Shown one piece after another: positions 28,142 to 36,263 of a DNA stretch of 64,000 nt; the stretch's first letter is position 1; every line of letters begins with the position of its first letter. The notes beneath the pieces were generated by a model that searched no databases, had not been told where the DNA came from, and was given only the letters and a program-made list of their open reading frames with translations. The position numbers and the translations under genes are program-made. This stretch comes from Rhodoferax sp. (GTDB lineage Bacteria; Pseudomonadota; Gammaproteobacteria; Burkholderiales; Burkholderiaceae_C): positions 1 to 64,000 of the forward strand of contig JAGOUM010000004.1 of NCBI GenBank assembly GCA_018061265.1, given 5' to 3'.

Positions 28142-28169
28142 ACAAAAAAGGCCCCGAAGGACCTTTTTG
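28142..28169 (-). terminator. rho-independent terminator after RRM gene
   Basis: On the minus strand AAGGTCC-TTCG-GGGCCTT forms a 7-bp stem with a TTCG tetraloop, followed by a T-run. It lies about 36 bases beyond the RRM stop. A T-run on the plus side also allows it to end the kdsD-SDR operon. Confidence 0.8.
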
Positions 28170-28204
28170 AACTCAGGCCGTTACCTGAATGTGATGAGCT
28201 GTGC

Positions 28205-28630
28205 TTAGTAGCTGCTACGGCCACCGCCGTAACCACCACCGCCGCCGCCAGAGCGACCACCGCCGGCACCGCCGCCGTAGCCGCCACCACCGCCGCCGCC
28301 AGAACGGCTACCGCCGCCGCCGTAACCGCCGCCACCACCACCGCCGCCAAAGCCGCCGCCACCCGAGCGGGGAGGACGCGGTTCCATCGGACGGGCTTCG
28401 TTGACCACCAGGCCACGGCCACCAAATTGTTGGCCATTCATGGCGTTGATGGCAGTTTGTGCCTCAGCGTCACTGCCCATTTCGACAAAGCCGAAACCTT
28501 TGGAGCGGCCGGTGTCACGTTCCATCATGACCTTGGCGCTGGAGACGGTGCCGTGTTGGGAGAACGCCTGTTGCAGGTCATCGTCACGGAAAGAATAAGG
28601 CAGATTGCCGACGTAAAGTTTGTTGCCCAT
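28205..28630 (-). CDS. RRM RNA-binding protein with glycine-rich tail
   Basis: A 141-residue protein. A single RRM lies at about 1-80, with RNP2 'LYVGNL' and RNP1 'KGFGFVEM'. A tail of Gly with scattered Tyr/Arg/Ser (GGGGYGGG repeats) follows. The ATG at 28630 follows GAGGAG by about 8 bases and gives the usual MGNKLYVGNLPYS start; a longer frame from 28654 lacks a ribosome site. Proteins of this kind in betaproteobacteria and cyanobacteria are cold-induced or RNA-chaperone-like and may condense through the glycine-rich tail. Confidence 0.9.
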   Translation of the reverse strand: MGNKLYVGNLPYSFRDDDLQQAFSQHGTVSSAKVMMERDTGRSKGFGFVEMGSDAEAQTAINAMNGQQFGGRGLVVNEARPMEPRPPRSGGGGFGGGGGGGGYGGGGSRSGGGGGGGYGGGAGGGRSGGGGGGYGGGRSSY

Positions 28631-28842
28631 TAAGGACTCCTCAAAATAACTCAAAACGCGATGGAGTCCTTAACCGCAATCAACAAACCATTGAAATTAG
28701 CGCAGACGCGAAACTGACATACACCGCAAACCCATACCGCCTTTTCAGGGGCAATACGAGCCGCATGATACGTCAAGTTTGAGTTTTTCAACAATTTATT
28801 TGCCGTATGTCAAAAAATGCGTTGGAATGTTGTGTAAAGCGC

Positions 28843-29058
28843 TCATTTGTCAGACTCTGGTGGTTCGGACTCGATGTAGTTGCGCCACTGACGCATGGCA
28901 TTGTTCATGGTCAGTACCTGACGCTCAAAGGTCGGACAGGTCTTGCAGATCAGCATGTGCAGGCGCACGGCCAGGCGTTCACGCCACGGCAATGTGCGGT
29001 CTTCTCGGGCGATGACCAAGGCAGTCACCTGCTTGCAACTTCGATTCAGCGGCATCAT
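28843..29058 (-). CDS. zinc-finger anti-sigma factor (ZAS type)
   Basis: A short protein of about 71 residues starting at the ATG ATG pair at 29058, just after the ECF sigma stop. 'RLHMLICKTCPTF' has the HxxxCxxC zinc motif and an upstream cysteine (C8) completes the ZAS site. It has no transmembrane helix, so it is a soluble sensor. It is expected to hold the neighbouring sigma factor until an oxidative or metal signal ejects zinc. The ECF-ZAS pairing next to DUF2282 genes resembles the Neisseria sigma-E/MseR and Haemophilus RpoE2 loci. Confidence 0.8.
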   Translation of the reverse strand: MMPLNRSCKQVTALVIAREDRTLPWRERLAVRLHMLICKTCPTFERQVLTMNNAMRQWRNYIESEPPESDK

Positions 29059-29063
29059 GGCAG

Positions 29064-29657
29064 TTAAGGATTCACGGGTTTGGCAAACCAGTTCAGCTCC
29101 AGGCATTCGCGCAGACGCAGGCGGGCACGGTGCAACTGAACATACAGGTTGGTCGCCGTCAGGTCGAGTTCCTTACAGATTTCTTCGCTTGACAACTCCA
29201 GCCATTCGCGCATCAGAAACAAACGGCCTTGGTTGACTGGCAGTTGGCGCACACACGCGTCCATTACGGCCAGGAACTGGCGACTACTCAAGTCCTGCTC
29301 CGGGTTGCCCCAATCGGCCGGGGCCTGCGAGAAATGGCCGTCGGCTTTGAATCCAAGGTATTCCAACGGATCAGTGTCGTCGTCATCGTTGCTGCTGGCA
29401 CTGACCTCGCGGCCATGCAGGCGCAGGGCATCAATGACCTTATGTTTGAGGATGCCGATCAGCCACGTCTTGAGTTGGGAGCGTTGTGCAAACGCCTGCG
29501 GCTTGGACAGTGCGGCCAATAGGGTTTCTGACACAACGTCTTCGGCCCACGCATCGTTGCGCAATTGCAGGCGGGCAAAACGCAGCAGGTCGCCACGGCA
29601 TGCCACAAGTTGTTGCTCATAGCTCATAGCGCTGGTAGGGGCGTCGATCGTTGGCAT
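29064..29657 (-). CDS. ECF-family RNA polymerase sigma factor
   Basis: A 197-residue ECF sigma factor. Region 2 is in 'DLLRFARLQLRNDAWAEDVV' and 'SQLKTWLIGILKHKVIDALR'; region 4 is in 'LSSEEICKELDLTATNLYVQ' and 'LHRARLRLRECLE'. An acidic linker (DDDDTD) lies between. It is co-transcribed with the anti-sigma gene (5-base gap) and is divergent from a DUF2282 gene. I infer that it drives the two DUF2282 promoters that share GTAAGAA-N15-GACNAA. Confidence 0.92.
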   Translation of the reverse strand: MPTIDAPTSAMSYEQQLVACRGDLLRFARLQLRNDAWAEDVVSETLLAALSKPQAFAQRSQLKTWLIGILKHKVIDALRLHGREVSASSNDDDDTDPLEYLGFKADGHFSQAPADWGNPEQDLSSRQFLAVMDACVRQLPVNQGRLFLMREWLELSSEEICKELDLTATNLYVQLHRARLRLRECLELNWFAKPVNP

Positions 29658-29688
29658 TGAGAAATATCAAAAAAATTTACCCAAGTCT

Positions 29689-29716
29689 GTAAGAACTACG
29701 CCCTGAGTGTGACTAA
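29689..29716 (+). promoter_or_regulatory. candidate ECF promoter of the solitary bufA gene
   Basis: GTAAGAA (29689-29695), 15 bases, GACTAA (29711-29716). The same pair with the same spacing precedes the second precursor gene at 31343-31370. Both have an A-rich tract (AAAAAATTT) just upstream, and they lie 80 and 84 bases before their start codons. A GTAA-type -35 fits known ECF promoters of this regulon class. Confidence 0.6.
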
Positions 29717-29795
29717 ATCATAACCAGCGTGCATGACACCCAACAGGGATCTGCCGCCGGTTGAACCTTCCTCAATTTCTTACTGGAGTTTTCCA

Positions 29796-30071
29796 ATGAA
29801 CCAACGTGCCCTTATCGCCAGCGCTGCTGCCTCCCTCATGTCTTTGGCCCTGGTAGCCGGCCCCGCTGCGGCAGCTGAAAAAGAAAAGTGCTTTGGCATC
29901 GCCAAGGCCGGTCAAAACGATTGCGCAAGCCTCTCAGGCAGTCATTCCTGCGCCGGCCAGAGCAAAGCCGACATGGACAAGGGTGAGTGGAAGTACGTTG
30001 CCAAGGGCACTTGCAAGGACATGAAGGGTTTGTCGATGGATGAAGCCAAGGCCGCAGTTAAAAAGAGCTGA
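29796..30071 (+). CDS. bufA1: DUF2282 bufferin-type precursor (BufA1), solitary copy
   Basis: A 91-residue exported peptide: Sec signal about 1-27 (ending AAAA-EKEKC), then four cysteines at 32, 43, 52 and 73 in the DUF2282 pattern ([29 protein letters not shown]). In bufferins an MNIO enzyme (DUF692) oxidises cysteines of such precursors to thiooxazoles, giving periplasmic copper-binding peptides. An AGT-GGAG-type site precedes the ATG at 29796. It differs from the copy at 31454 by only a few residues and must rely on that operon's BufB/BufC, since none lies beside it. Confidence 0.85.
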   Translation: MNQRALIASAAASLMSLALVAGPAAAAEKEKCFGIAKAGQNDCASLSGSHSCAGQSKADMDKGEWKYVAKGTCKDMKGLSMDEAKAAVKKS

Positions 30072-30094
30072 TTGCCGCAAGGCACCATCCAGTG

Positions 30095-30121
30095 CTGCGT
30101 GGCGCTTAGGCGCACGCAGCC
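30095..30121. terminator. strong hairpin between convergent genes
   Basis: GCTGCGT-G-GCGC-TTAG-GCGC-ACGCAGC forms an 11-bp stem with one bulge. It lies 24 bases after the bufA1 stop and ahead of a convergent gene. There is no T-run, so it may be a 3' RNA-stabilising or bidirectional terminator structure. Confidence 0.5.
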
Positions 30122-30133
30122 TGAAACTGAGGG

Positions 30134-30415
30134 CTAATGTCCTTCACTCAATCCGAGCGCCAGCTTGTGCTCACAGGCTTTGAAGACAATGTAGGCCGCC
30201 AGGCTGGCATACCCTGTCAGCAAAATCTCGACCAACTGTAGTAAACCACCATCCATCATCGCCTGCCAGCCGTGCTCCATCAGCAAAGTGGCGTTGGCCC
30301 GAGCAATGTAAATCAGGTTCAAGGTACCCAAGCCAAAGGCGAAAAAGCCCAGACCCATGACGACAAAACACAACCATGTCCGTCGCAGAACAACGCGTTG
30401 AAACCAGGCTTTCAT
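30134..30415 (-). CDS. small two-helix membrane protein, unknown function
   Basis: A 93-residue protein from the ATG at 30415, preceded by AAGAGG. Two hydrophobic segments are visible (about 13-38 and 55-80: 'LCFVVMGLGFFAFGLGTLNL' and 'LVEILLTGYASLAAYIVFKA'). The start KAWFQRVVLRR is basic, favouring a cytoplasmic N-terminus. I do not recognise the family. It lies between the two bufferin precursor genes and may share their regulation. Confidence 0.65.
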   Translation of the reverse strand: MKAWFQRVVLRRTWLCFVVMGLGFFAFGLGTLNLIYIARANATLLMEHGWQAMMDGGLLQLVEILLTGYASLAAYIVFKACEHKLALGLSEGH

Positions 30416-30550
30416 AAAGACCTCTTTCTTGTTGAGACAAATATCCTGTCTTGATTCCTGACGCACGCGGGCCCGGCCTGAAGCAAAGAGGAAATCCGGC
30501 CTGCGCTGCCGCATCGCCAAACCCCCCGATCTTGCCCAGCCCTGCTTGTT

Positions 30551-31162
30551 TTATCCGGCGGTGAAAACATGGGCTGCCAGGAAGTTGAACATCAGGCAAT
30601 AGACTGCAATGGGTAGTGGCAGACCCAGCAGCGTACCCACAAGATAGTTTTTGAGCCCGATGCCGGACAGAGCCAAGGTGTAGTTGAGCGCGGGCAAGGT
30701 CTGAAAGACGGTTCGAAGCAGGACGATGTTGCGCACCGGGTGGGTGTGCAGCCGATCCAGCAACCGCAGGGCGAACCGGTTATCGAATCGGCGCAGTGCG
30801 GCGCCACCCATCCATCCAACCGCCATAAACGTGACGACACAGGAGGTGACCGCCGCCACATAGGTGATCAAACCGCCGAGCAACTGGCCAAAGACCAATA
30901 CCGCCGAAGCCAGAAATATCCAGCCGGGAACCTGTGCCAGATTGCCCAGACAGAAAAGCAGCACGAAAGCCAGCAGGCCGCTCCAGCGGTGATCCGACAA
31001 GGTTTGCCGCAAAAATGCCAGACTGAAGTTCTCTCGCAAACCGGTTAACTGAGCCAGGATCATCAAGGTCAGCACAAACAACAAGACAACAAGCAGTCCT
31101 TTGTAACGTTCGAAATGGTTCTTCCAGTACATGATGGTGATCTGAAACAGGGGTTGGCTCAT
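30551..31162 (-). CDS. TVP38/TMEM64 family (VTT/DedA-like) membrane protein
   Basis: A 203-residue polytopic membrane protein with the SNARE-associated/VTT domain: 'PGWIFLASAVLVFGQLLGGL', 'GGAALRRFDNRFALRLLDRL' and 'LLRTVFQTLPALNYTLALSG'. DedA/VTT proteins act as lipid scramblases or flippases and affect membrane homeostasis and metal or drug tolerance. It lies upstream of the small two-helix gene on the same strand and is divergent from the bufA-bufB operon. Confidence 0.8.
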   Translation of the reverse strand: MSQPLFQITIMYWKNHFERYKGLLVVLLFVLTLMILAQLTGLRENFSLAFLRQTLSDHRWSGLLAFVLLFCLGNLAQVPGWIFLASAVLVFGQLLGGLITYVAAVTSCVVTFMAVGWMGGAALRRFDNRFALRLLDRLHTHPVRNIVLLRTVFQTLPALNYTLALSGIGLKNYLVGTLLGLPLPIAVYCLMFNFLAAHVFTAG

Positions 31163-31342
31163 TGTGGCGCTAAGTTCGCCAATGTCTTTGCCCGAGGGTA
31201 TGCGCCAATGCGCGAAAAGACGTCGATCCCAGTGTACTGAGATACAGTCGATTGAGGCGTTGCCATCACCGCCATCGATGTTAGGCCCCGGACCTCAGAC
31301 GGCAAGAAACAACAACACGCAAAAAATTTGATGGTTGCCGGT

Positions 31343-31370
31343 GTAAGAAACAAGCAGCCAGCCAGACCAA
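31343..31370 (+). promoter_or_regulatory. candidate ECF promoter of bufA1-bufB-bufC-doxX
   Basis: GTAAGAA (31343-31349), 15 bases, GACCAA (31365-31370), 84 bases before the bufA1 start. The motif, spacing, upstream A-tract and leader length match the promoter candidate at 29689-29716. Confidence 0.6.
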
Positions 31371-31453
31371 ACAGTAACCCAGGTTGTTGCTGCCCTAAGT
31401 AACAGTGAGATCCGGGTTGAGTTCCACCATTACCAATCTACAGGAGTTTTCCA

Positions 31454-31729
31454 ATGAACCAACGTGCCCTTATCGCCAGCGCTGCTGTCTCCCTCATGTC
31501 TTTGGCCCTGGTGGCCGGCCCCGCTGCAGCGGCAGAAAAAGAAAAGTGCTTTGGCATCGCCAAGGCCGGTCAAAACGATTGCGCAAGCCTCACAGGCAGT
31601 CATTCCTGCGCCGGCCAGAGCAAGGCCGACATGGACAAGGGTGAGTGGAAGTACGTTGCCAAGGGCACTTGCAAGGACATGAAGGGCATGTCAATGGATG
31701 AAGCCAAGGCCGCGGTGAAAAAGAGCTGA
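31454..31729 (+). CDS. bufA1: DUF2282 bufferin-type precursor (BufA1), operon copy
   Basis: A 91-residue near-twin of the gene at 29796, with the same signal peptide, the same four cysteines (32, 43, 52, 73) and the same leader AGGAGTTTTCCAATG. The visible differences are about three residues (A12V, S47T, L78M). It heads an operon with DUF692 and DUF2063 genes, the enzymes that modify it. The product is predicted to be an oxidised-cysteine periplasmic peptide that sequesters copper. The near-identity implies recent duplication or gene conversion with the solitary copy. Confidence 0.88.
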   Translation: MNQRALIASAAVSLMSLALVAGPAAAAEKEKCFGIAKAGQNDCASLTGSHSCAGQSKADMDKGEWKYVAKGTCKDMKGMSMDEAKAAVKKS

Positions 31730-31775
31730 TTCTTTCCCACCAGTGTCCACCAGCTAACTCTTTCAAAAACGCCTC

Positions 31776-32720
31776 ATGCTGACTGCATCGCCTGAACCTG
31801 TTGACGCCAAAGTCATACGCCAGACGCCAGCAGTTGGCATCGGCTGGCGCCACCCGCACTACGCTGAACTGCTACAGCGTTTGCCTGCTCTGGATTTTCT
31901 GGAGGTGCATTCAGAGAACTTTTTTGCTGAAGGTGGTGCCGCCCTGGCCGTGCTGGAGCAGGGGCGCGCCAACTATCCGATCAGCCTGCATGGCGTGGGA
32001 TTGTCACTGGGGTCGGCGGTGGGGTTGGATCCCTGGCATTTGGATCAATTGGCACAACTGGTCAAGCGCATTGATCCGGTGCGCGTCAGCGACCACGCCA
32101 GTTTTGCCCGTGGCCGCTGGTCGGGTGCAACCGGCGAGTTGGTCATCCACGCTGCCGATTTGTTGCCGATTCCGTTCAGCACTGAGGCGCTTGACACCTT
32201 GTGTGCCAACGTGCAGCGAGTGCAGGATCGGCTGCAACGCCGCTTCATGGTAGAGAACCTCTCGGCATACCTGCGCTGGCTGCCCCGGCCCGATGAGGCA
32301 GTGGGCTCCGAAACTGACTTTTTGAACACCCTGGCGACACGCACCGGCTGTGCGCTACTGGTGGATGTGAACAATATCTATGTCAACGCGCTCAACAGCC
32401 AGATCCACGGTGCACCCGGTGACCCAGTGCAACATTGTCTGGATTGGCTGGATCAGATCGCCCCTGCCCATGTGGCCGAAATCCACCTGGCCGGTCATTG
32501 CCATGTGTTGCCCCAACCGGGTGAGGACGCGCTGGCCGAAATTGTGGTGGACGACCACGGTAGCCGCGTCTGCGCCGAAGTCTGGCGGATTTATCAGCAC
32601 GCCCAGGCCCGTTTTGGCGCTATGCCGACATTGATTGAATGGGACACCGACGTGCCAGCACTGGATGTGCTGCTTGAAGAGGCGGCACGCGCTCGTGCAC
32701 TGGTTGGAGTTTGCCAATGA
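31776..32720 (+). CDS. bufB: DUF692 multinuclear iron oxygenase (MNIO), BufB
   Basis: A 314-residue TIM-barrel enzyme of the DUF692/MNIO family, which uses two or three iron ions to oxidise precursor cysteines. Family metal-ligand segments are all present: '[10 protein letters not shown]', '[10 protein letters not shown]', '[11 protein letters not shown]', 'MVENLSAY', '[12 protein letters not shown]', 'AEIHLAGHC' and '[10 protein letters not shown]'. The bufA1 precursor is 46 bases upstream, and the partner bufC overlaps by 4 bases. It is expected to act in the cytoplasm before peptide export. Confidence 0.9.
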   Translation: MLTASPEPVDAKVIRQTPAVGIGWRHPHYAELLQRLPALDFLEVHSENFFAEGGAALAVLEQGRANYPISLHGVGLSLGSAVGLDPWHLDQLAQLVKRIDPVRVSDHASFARGRWSGATGELVIHAADLLPIPFSTEALDTLCANVQRVQDRLQRRFMVENLSAYLRWLPRPDEAVGSETDFLNTLATRTGCALLVDVNNIYVNALNSQIHGAPGDPVQHCLDWLDQIAPAHVAEIHLAGHCHVLPQPGEDALAEIVVDDHGSRVCAEVWRIYQHAQARFGAMPTLIEWDTDVPALDVLLEEAARARALVGVCQ

Positions 32721-33496
32721 GTACTCTGGCAAAGAAACAGCAGGCGCTGCTGGCTGCGCTATTTGATTGGCCCAATGAAGATGCTATTAGTAATATATCT
32801 AACTTTGCCGATGGAAGCTGGGGTAGAGGGCTAAAAGTCTATCAGGCCAATGGTCATGCAATGGCGTGCAGCGCCCTGCGCGCGGCTTACCCGGTGGTGG
32901 CGCAATTGTTGGGCGATGAAAGTTTTGACGCGCTGGCCCGCGCCTTATGGCATGAGCAGCCGCCACTGCGCGGTGATGCAGCGCAATGGGGTGGCACTTT
33001 GGCTGAATTCATTCGCGCCAGCGATCAACTCGCCAGCGAGCCCTATCTGCCTGACGTGGCGGCGCTGGAGTGGGCGCTGCACCGTGCCGCACTCGCCACT
33101 GACGCGAGTGCTGACGCTGCCAGTTTTGCCTTGCTCACAACGCATGACCCACAACAGCTGCGCCTGCAGCTTTCACCTGGATGCGCCTGCATTGCGAGCC
33201 GTTATCCCGTGGTCAGCCTTGTCAACGCACATTTGCATCAAAGCCCAGGACTGGATCAGGTGGGTGAGTTGCTGCGCGCGGGTGTGTGCGAGGCTGCTGT
33301 GGTCTGGCGACGTGGCTGGCAACCCTTGGTGCGGCAAGCGCAACCGGGCGAGCTGGCGTTCATTGCTGGCCTGCTGTGTAACCAGGGCCTAAGTGTGGCG
33401 CTGGATAACGCGCCTGAGCTCGACATCAGCAGTTGGTTACCCATGGCGGTTCAAAGCGGCTTGTTGCTGCGCGTGTGCCAGATTTCTTCAGACTGA
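32717..33496 (+). CDS. bufC: DUF2063 partner protein, BufC
   Basis: A 259-residue protein with the DUF2063 (putative DNA-binding) N-terminal domain: '[14 protein letters not shown]', '[20 protein letters not shown]' and '[18 protein letters not shown]'. A C-terminal region follows with '[11 protein letters not shown]'. In MNIO pathways this protein binds the precursor leader and presents it to BufB. The start is the ATG at 32717 overlapping the bufB stop. Confidence 0.88.
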   Translation: MSTLAKKQQALLAALFDWPNEDAISNISNFADGSWGRGLKVYQANGHAMACSALRAAYPVVAQLLGDESFDALARALWHEQPPLRGDAAQWGGTLAEFIRASDQLASEPYLPDVAALEWALHRAALATDASADAASFALLTTHDPQQLRLQLSPGCACIASRYPVVSLVNAHLHQSPGLDQVGELLRAGVCEAAVVWRRGWQPLVRQAQPGELAFIAGLLCNQGLSVALDNAPELDISSWLPMAVQSGLLLRVCQISSD

Positions 33497-33524
33497 ACTT
33501 CATGATTTTTTAGGATGCATAAGC

Positions 33525-34010
33525 ATGCAAACCGTTTCCAAACTGCCCCAAAGTCGATCGTCGGGTCTTGTTAGTCGGGTTCTCGGACTGTTCTGCGCCA
33601 TGGATATGGCACTGGACGCGCTGCAACCTTTGGCAGCACTGCTGGCGCGGATCTACGTGGCCGAGGTGTTCTTCAAGTCCGGTTTGACCAAGCTGCGTGA
33701 CTGGGACATCACACTGGCATTGTTTCAGGACGAATACAAGGTGCCACTGCTGCCGCCCGAGATGGCCGCAGTGTTGGGCACCGGTGGAGAGCTGGTGCTG
33801 CCGGTGCTGCTGCTGTTGGGTTTGGGTGGGCGCGTCGGGGCCTTGGGCCTGTCGGTCATCAATGTGGTGGCGGTGCTTTCTCTGTCTGAAATAGCGCCAG
33901 CGGCCTTGCAACAACACATGACCTGGGGCGTCTTGCTGGCTGCCCTGGCGGTATTTGGCAGCGGGCGCTGGCGTGTGGATGTCTGGCTGATGCATTTGCT
34001 GCGTCGCTGA
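33525..34010 (+). CDS. DoxX family membrane protein
   Basis: A 161-residue protein with four hydrophobic segments and the DoxX signature: 'LLARIYVAEVFFKSGLTKL', 'PPEMAAVLGTGGELVLPVLL' and 'QHMTWGVLLAALAVFGSGRW'. DoxX genes regularly end DUF2282-DUF692-DUF2063 operons, so a role in the same copper/oxidative response is likely, though its biochemistry is not settled. The ATG is at 33525, 28 bases after bufC. Confidence 0.88.
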   Translation: MQTVSKLPQSRSSGLVSRVLGLFCAMDMALDALQPLAALLARIYVAEVFFKSGLTKLRDWDITLALFQDEYKVPLLPPEMAAVLGTGGELVLPVLLLLGLGGRVGALGLSVINVVAVLSLSEIAPAALQQHMTWGVLLAALAVFGSGRWRVDVWLMHLLRR

Positions 34011-34071
34011 CAGGTTCGTTGGGCATGCTCTAGCCGGGAGAAAAGCTGGCACGGTAGTAGCATTGCAGTCT

Positions 34072-36240
34072 ATGCCGATTGCGACAGCTTCTGATCCCAC
34101 GCCGCTAGCAACGAAAGAGCCGATGCGTTTGGCGCGTTGGCCCCATCGTATGGGCTGGCGTCTTGCGCTGGGTTTTGGATTGCTAATGGTGCTGACCCTC
34201 TCGGCATTGGGACTGTTGAGCTGGCAAATTCGCGCCATGACGCAGCAGACAGAACAACTGGCCACCCATGACATGCAGCGCTTGCTGCGGGTGCAGGCGC
34301 TGTCCCTTTACATCGAGGGCAGTGGCAACGCTTTGCTGGATTTGATGAACGCCCCGCCAGAAGTGCGCGGGTCCATTTACAAAAGCGCGCAAGAGCGCAA
34401 GCAGCGCACCGATGACTTGATTGCCGCGCTGGCGTTGTTGATGGACGACCCGGTACAGGAGCAGACACTGCTGCGCCTGCGAGAACACCGCGCCGCGTTC
34501 ACCAGTGCCTTGCTGGCAATGCTCAACGAAATGGAGCGCAATGATGCCAAGGCGGCGTTGCGCGCGTTTGCCGGGCAGGTTCGCCCACCCTTGCAACGCA
34601 TGCTGGCCGAATCCAACGCGCTGGCGCAGCGCGAGCGCGAGCGCCTGGAGACCCAGGTGGCAAACGCACAACAGGGCTTTGAAAAATGGTCGCTCTGGGT
34701 GGCTGTACTCTCAGCTGCGGTCGCGTTGGTGGCACTTGCATTGGCTGCTCGCACCATTCGCAGCGTGGTCGGGCCGATGGCCCAACTCGAAGCCGCAGCC
34801 CGACGCATTACGGCCGGGGATTACACCAACCCGGCGCTTGAGGCTTCAACCCAGGAGTTTGCGCGGGTCGGCCAGGCCCTGCATACCATGGCTGGCACCA
34901 TTGCCCAGCGTGAGCAGGAGATTGAGCGCCTGGCGTTTCGCGACCCGCTGACCGGTCTGCCCAATCGCACCTTCCTGATCCAGGCCATGCCCCAGCCCGA
35001 GGATCCAGCGGCTTTTCAAGCACTGATCGTGTTTGACCTGGCGCGCCTGAAATCGATCAACGAGACCCTGGGTTACAGCACCGGGGATGCGCTGATCAAG
35101 GAAGTGGCACGCCGTGCTCAGGCCGTGCTGCACACCGATGCCTTGTCGCCGGAGTTTGCGTCAAATCCGCTTCTAGCGCATATAGAAGGCGGAATGTTTG
35201 CTCTTTATATTGAAGCAAATGGGCAAGCCATGGTCGATCAGGTTCGCGCCCAGTTGGCAGATGCCATGGTACAGATGGTGCAGTGTGACGGACATCGGGT
35301 GGATCTGCATGTGTTTTTTGGACAGGCAGGTGCGCCACCTGGCCAGACTTTGCCGATGGCAACCATGCTGCGCAATGCCGAGGTGGCACTCAACAGTGCG
35401 CGGCAATCTGTCACCGGGTTCGCCTGGTACAGCGAGGCGCAGGAGGCAACCCGCCTGTCACACCTGGGTCTGCTGTCCGATCTGCGCATGGCTGCCGTTG
35501 TGCCGCAGTTGCAAATGTGGCTGCAACCCAAATTTTCGCTGCGCACAGGTCGCGCGATGGGAGCCGAGGCCCTGGTGCGCTGGCAACATCCGCAACGCGG
35601 CTTTATCACCCCCAATGACTTTATTCCGATTGCCGAACAGACCGGCGCAGTGACTCTGATCACCGACTGGATGCTGGGGCAGGCCATGCGCACGCTTCAG
35701 CGCTGGCAGCAGAGCCACCCGGAGCTCAGCATCAGTGTCAACGTCAGTACCCGGGACTTGCAGGACCCCGGTTTCTTCCAGCGCGTAAGAAGCGGGCTGC
35801 AAGAACGGGCGATCAATCCGGACAAGCTGCGTTTGGAGATTGTGGAAAGCGGCCTGATGCAAGACGCACACGCCAGCATTGTGCTGATGCACCGCCTCAC
35901 CGACCTGGGTGTTCAGCTCTCGATCGACGACTTTGGCACGGGTTATTCCTCTCTGGCCTATCTGCAGCAACTGCCAGTCACCGAGCTCAAGATCGACCGC
36001 AGCTTTGTGACACATATCGAGAGCCGGCCAGGTAACCGCCAATTGGTGCGTACCATGATCGAGATGGGCCACGGCATGGGCCTGCTGGTGACCGCGGAAG
36101 GGGTTGAGACCACTGCTGAGCGCGACTGCCTGCGCCAGCTTGGCTGCGATGTCATGCAGGGTTATCTGACAGCACGCCCGATGTTTGGTGCCGAGCTGCA
36201 AGCTTGGCTGGATAGCCTGCAAAAGTCACCCGGTGCCTGA
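34072..36240 (+). CDS. membrane EAL phosphodiesterase with HAMP and degenerate GGDEF
   Basis: About 722 residues: an N-terminal transmembrane helix, a periplasmic helical sensor, a second helix ('VAVLSAAVALVALALAARTI') and HAMP. A GGDEF domain follows whose active site reads 'IEGGMFAL' instead of GGDEF, so it is inactive as a cyclase. The EAL domain is intact: 'AEALVRW', 'SVNVSTRDL', 'EIVESGL', 'SIDDFGTGYSSL', 'LKIDRSFV' and 'AEGVET'. It likely hydrolyses cyclic di-GMP. The start could also be TTG at 34063. A close paralogue split by a stop codon lies at 61235-63412. Confidence 0.88.
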   Translation: MPIATASDPTPLATKEPMRLARWPHRMGWRLALGFGLLMVLTLSALGLLSWQIRAMTQQTEQLATHDMQRLLRVQALSLYIEGSGNALLDLMNAPPEVRGSIYKSAQERKQRTDDLIAALALLMDDPVQEQTLLRLREHRAAFTSALLAMLNEMERNDAKAALRAFAGQVRPPLQRMLAESNALAQRERERLETQVANAQQGFEKWSLWVAVLSAAVALVALALAARTIRSVVGPMAQLEAAARRITAGDYTNPALEASTQEFARVGQALHTMAGTIAQREQEIERLAFRDPLTGLPNRTFLIQAMPQPEDPAAFQALIVFDLARLKSINETLGYSTGDALIKEVARRAQAVLHTDALSPEFASNPLLAHIEGGMFALYIEANGQAMVDQVRAQLADAMVQMVQCDGHRVDLHVFFGQAGAPPGQTLPMATMLRNAEVALNSARQSVTGFAWYSEAQEATRLSHLGLLSDLRMAAVVPQLQMWLQPKFSLRTGRAMGAEALVRWQHPQRGFITPNDFIPIAEQTGAVTLITDWMLGQAMRTLQRWQQSHPELSISVNVSTRDLQDPGFFQRVRSGLQERAINPDKLRLEIVESGLMQDAHASIVLMHRLTDLGVQLSIDDFGTGYSSLAYLQQLPVTELKIDRSFVTHIESRPGNRQLVRTMIEMGHGMGLLVTAEGVETTAERDCLRQLGCDVMQGYLTARPMFGAELQAWLDSLQKSPGA

Positions 36241-36263
36241 CCGCGGCTGTTTGACGGGGTTTG

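Noticed and set aside
28201..28404. Arg/His-rich plus-strand frame opposite the RRM gene
   Set aside because: It is the complement of the glycine-rich tail; low complexity explains the open frame.
35160..35225. AT-rich stretch in the EAL gene as another palindromic repeat insertion
   Set aside because: The paralogue at 62250-62340 has homologous sequence at the same place, so it is native coding sequence.
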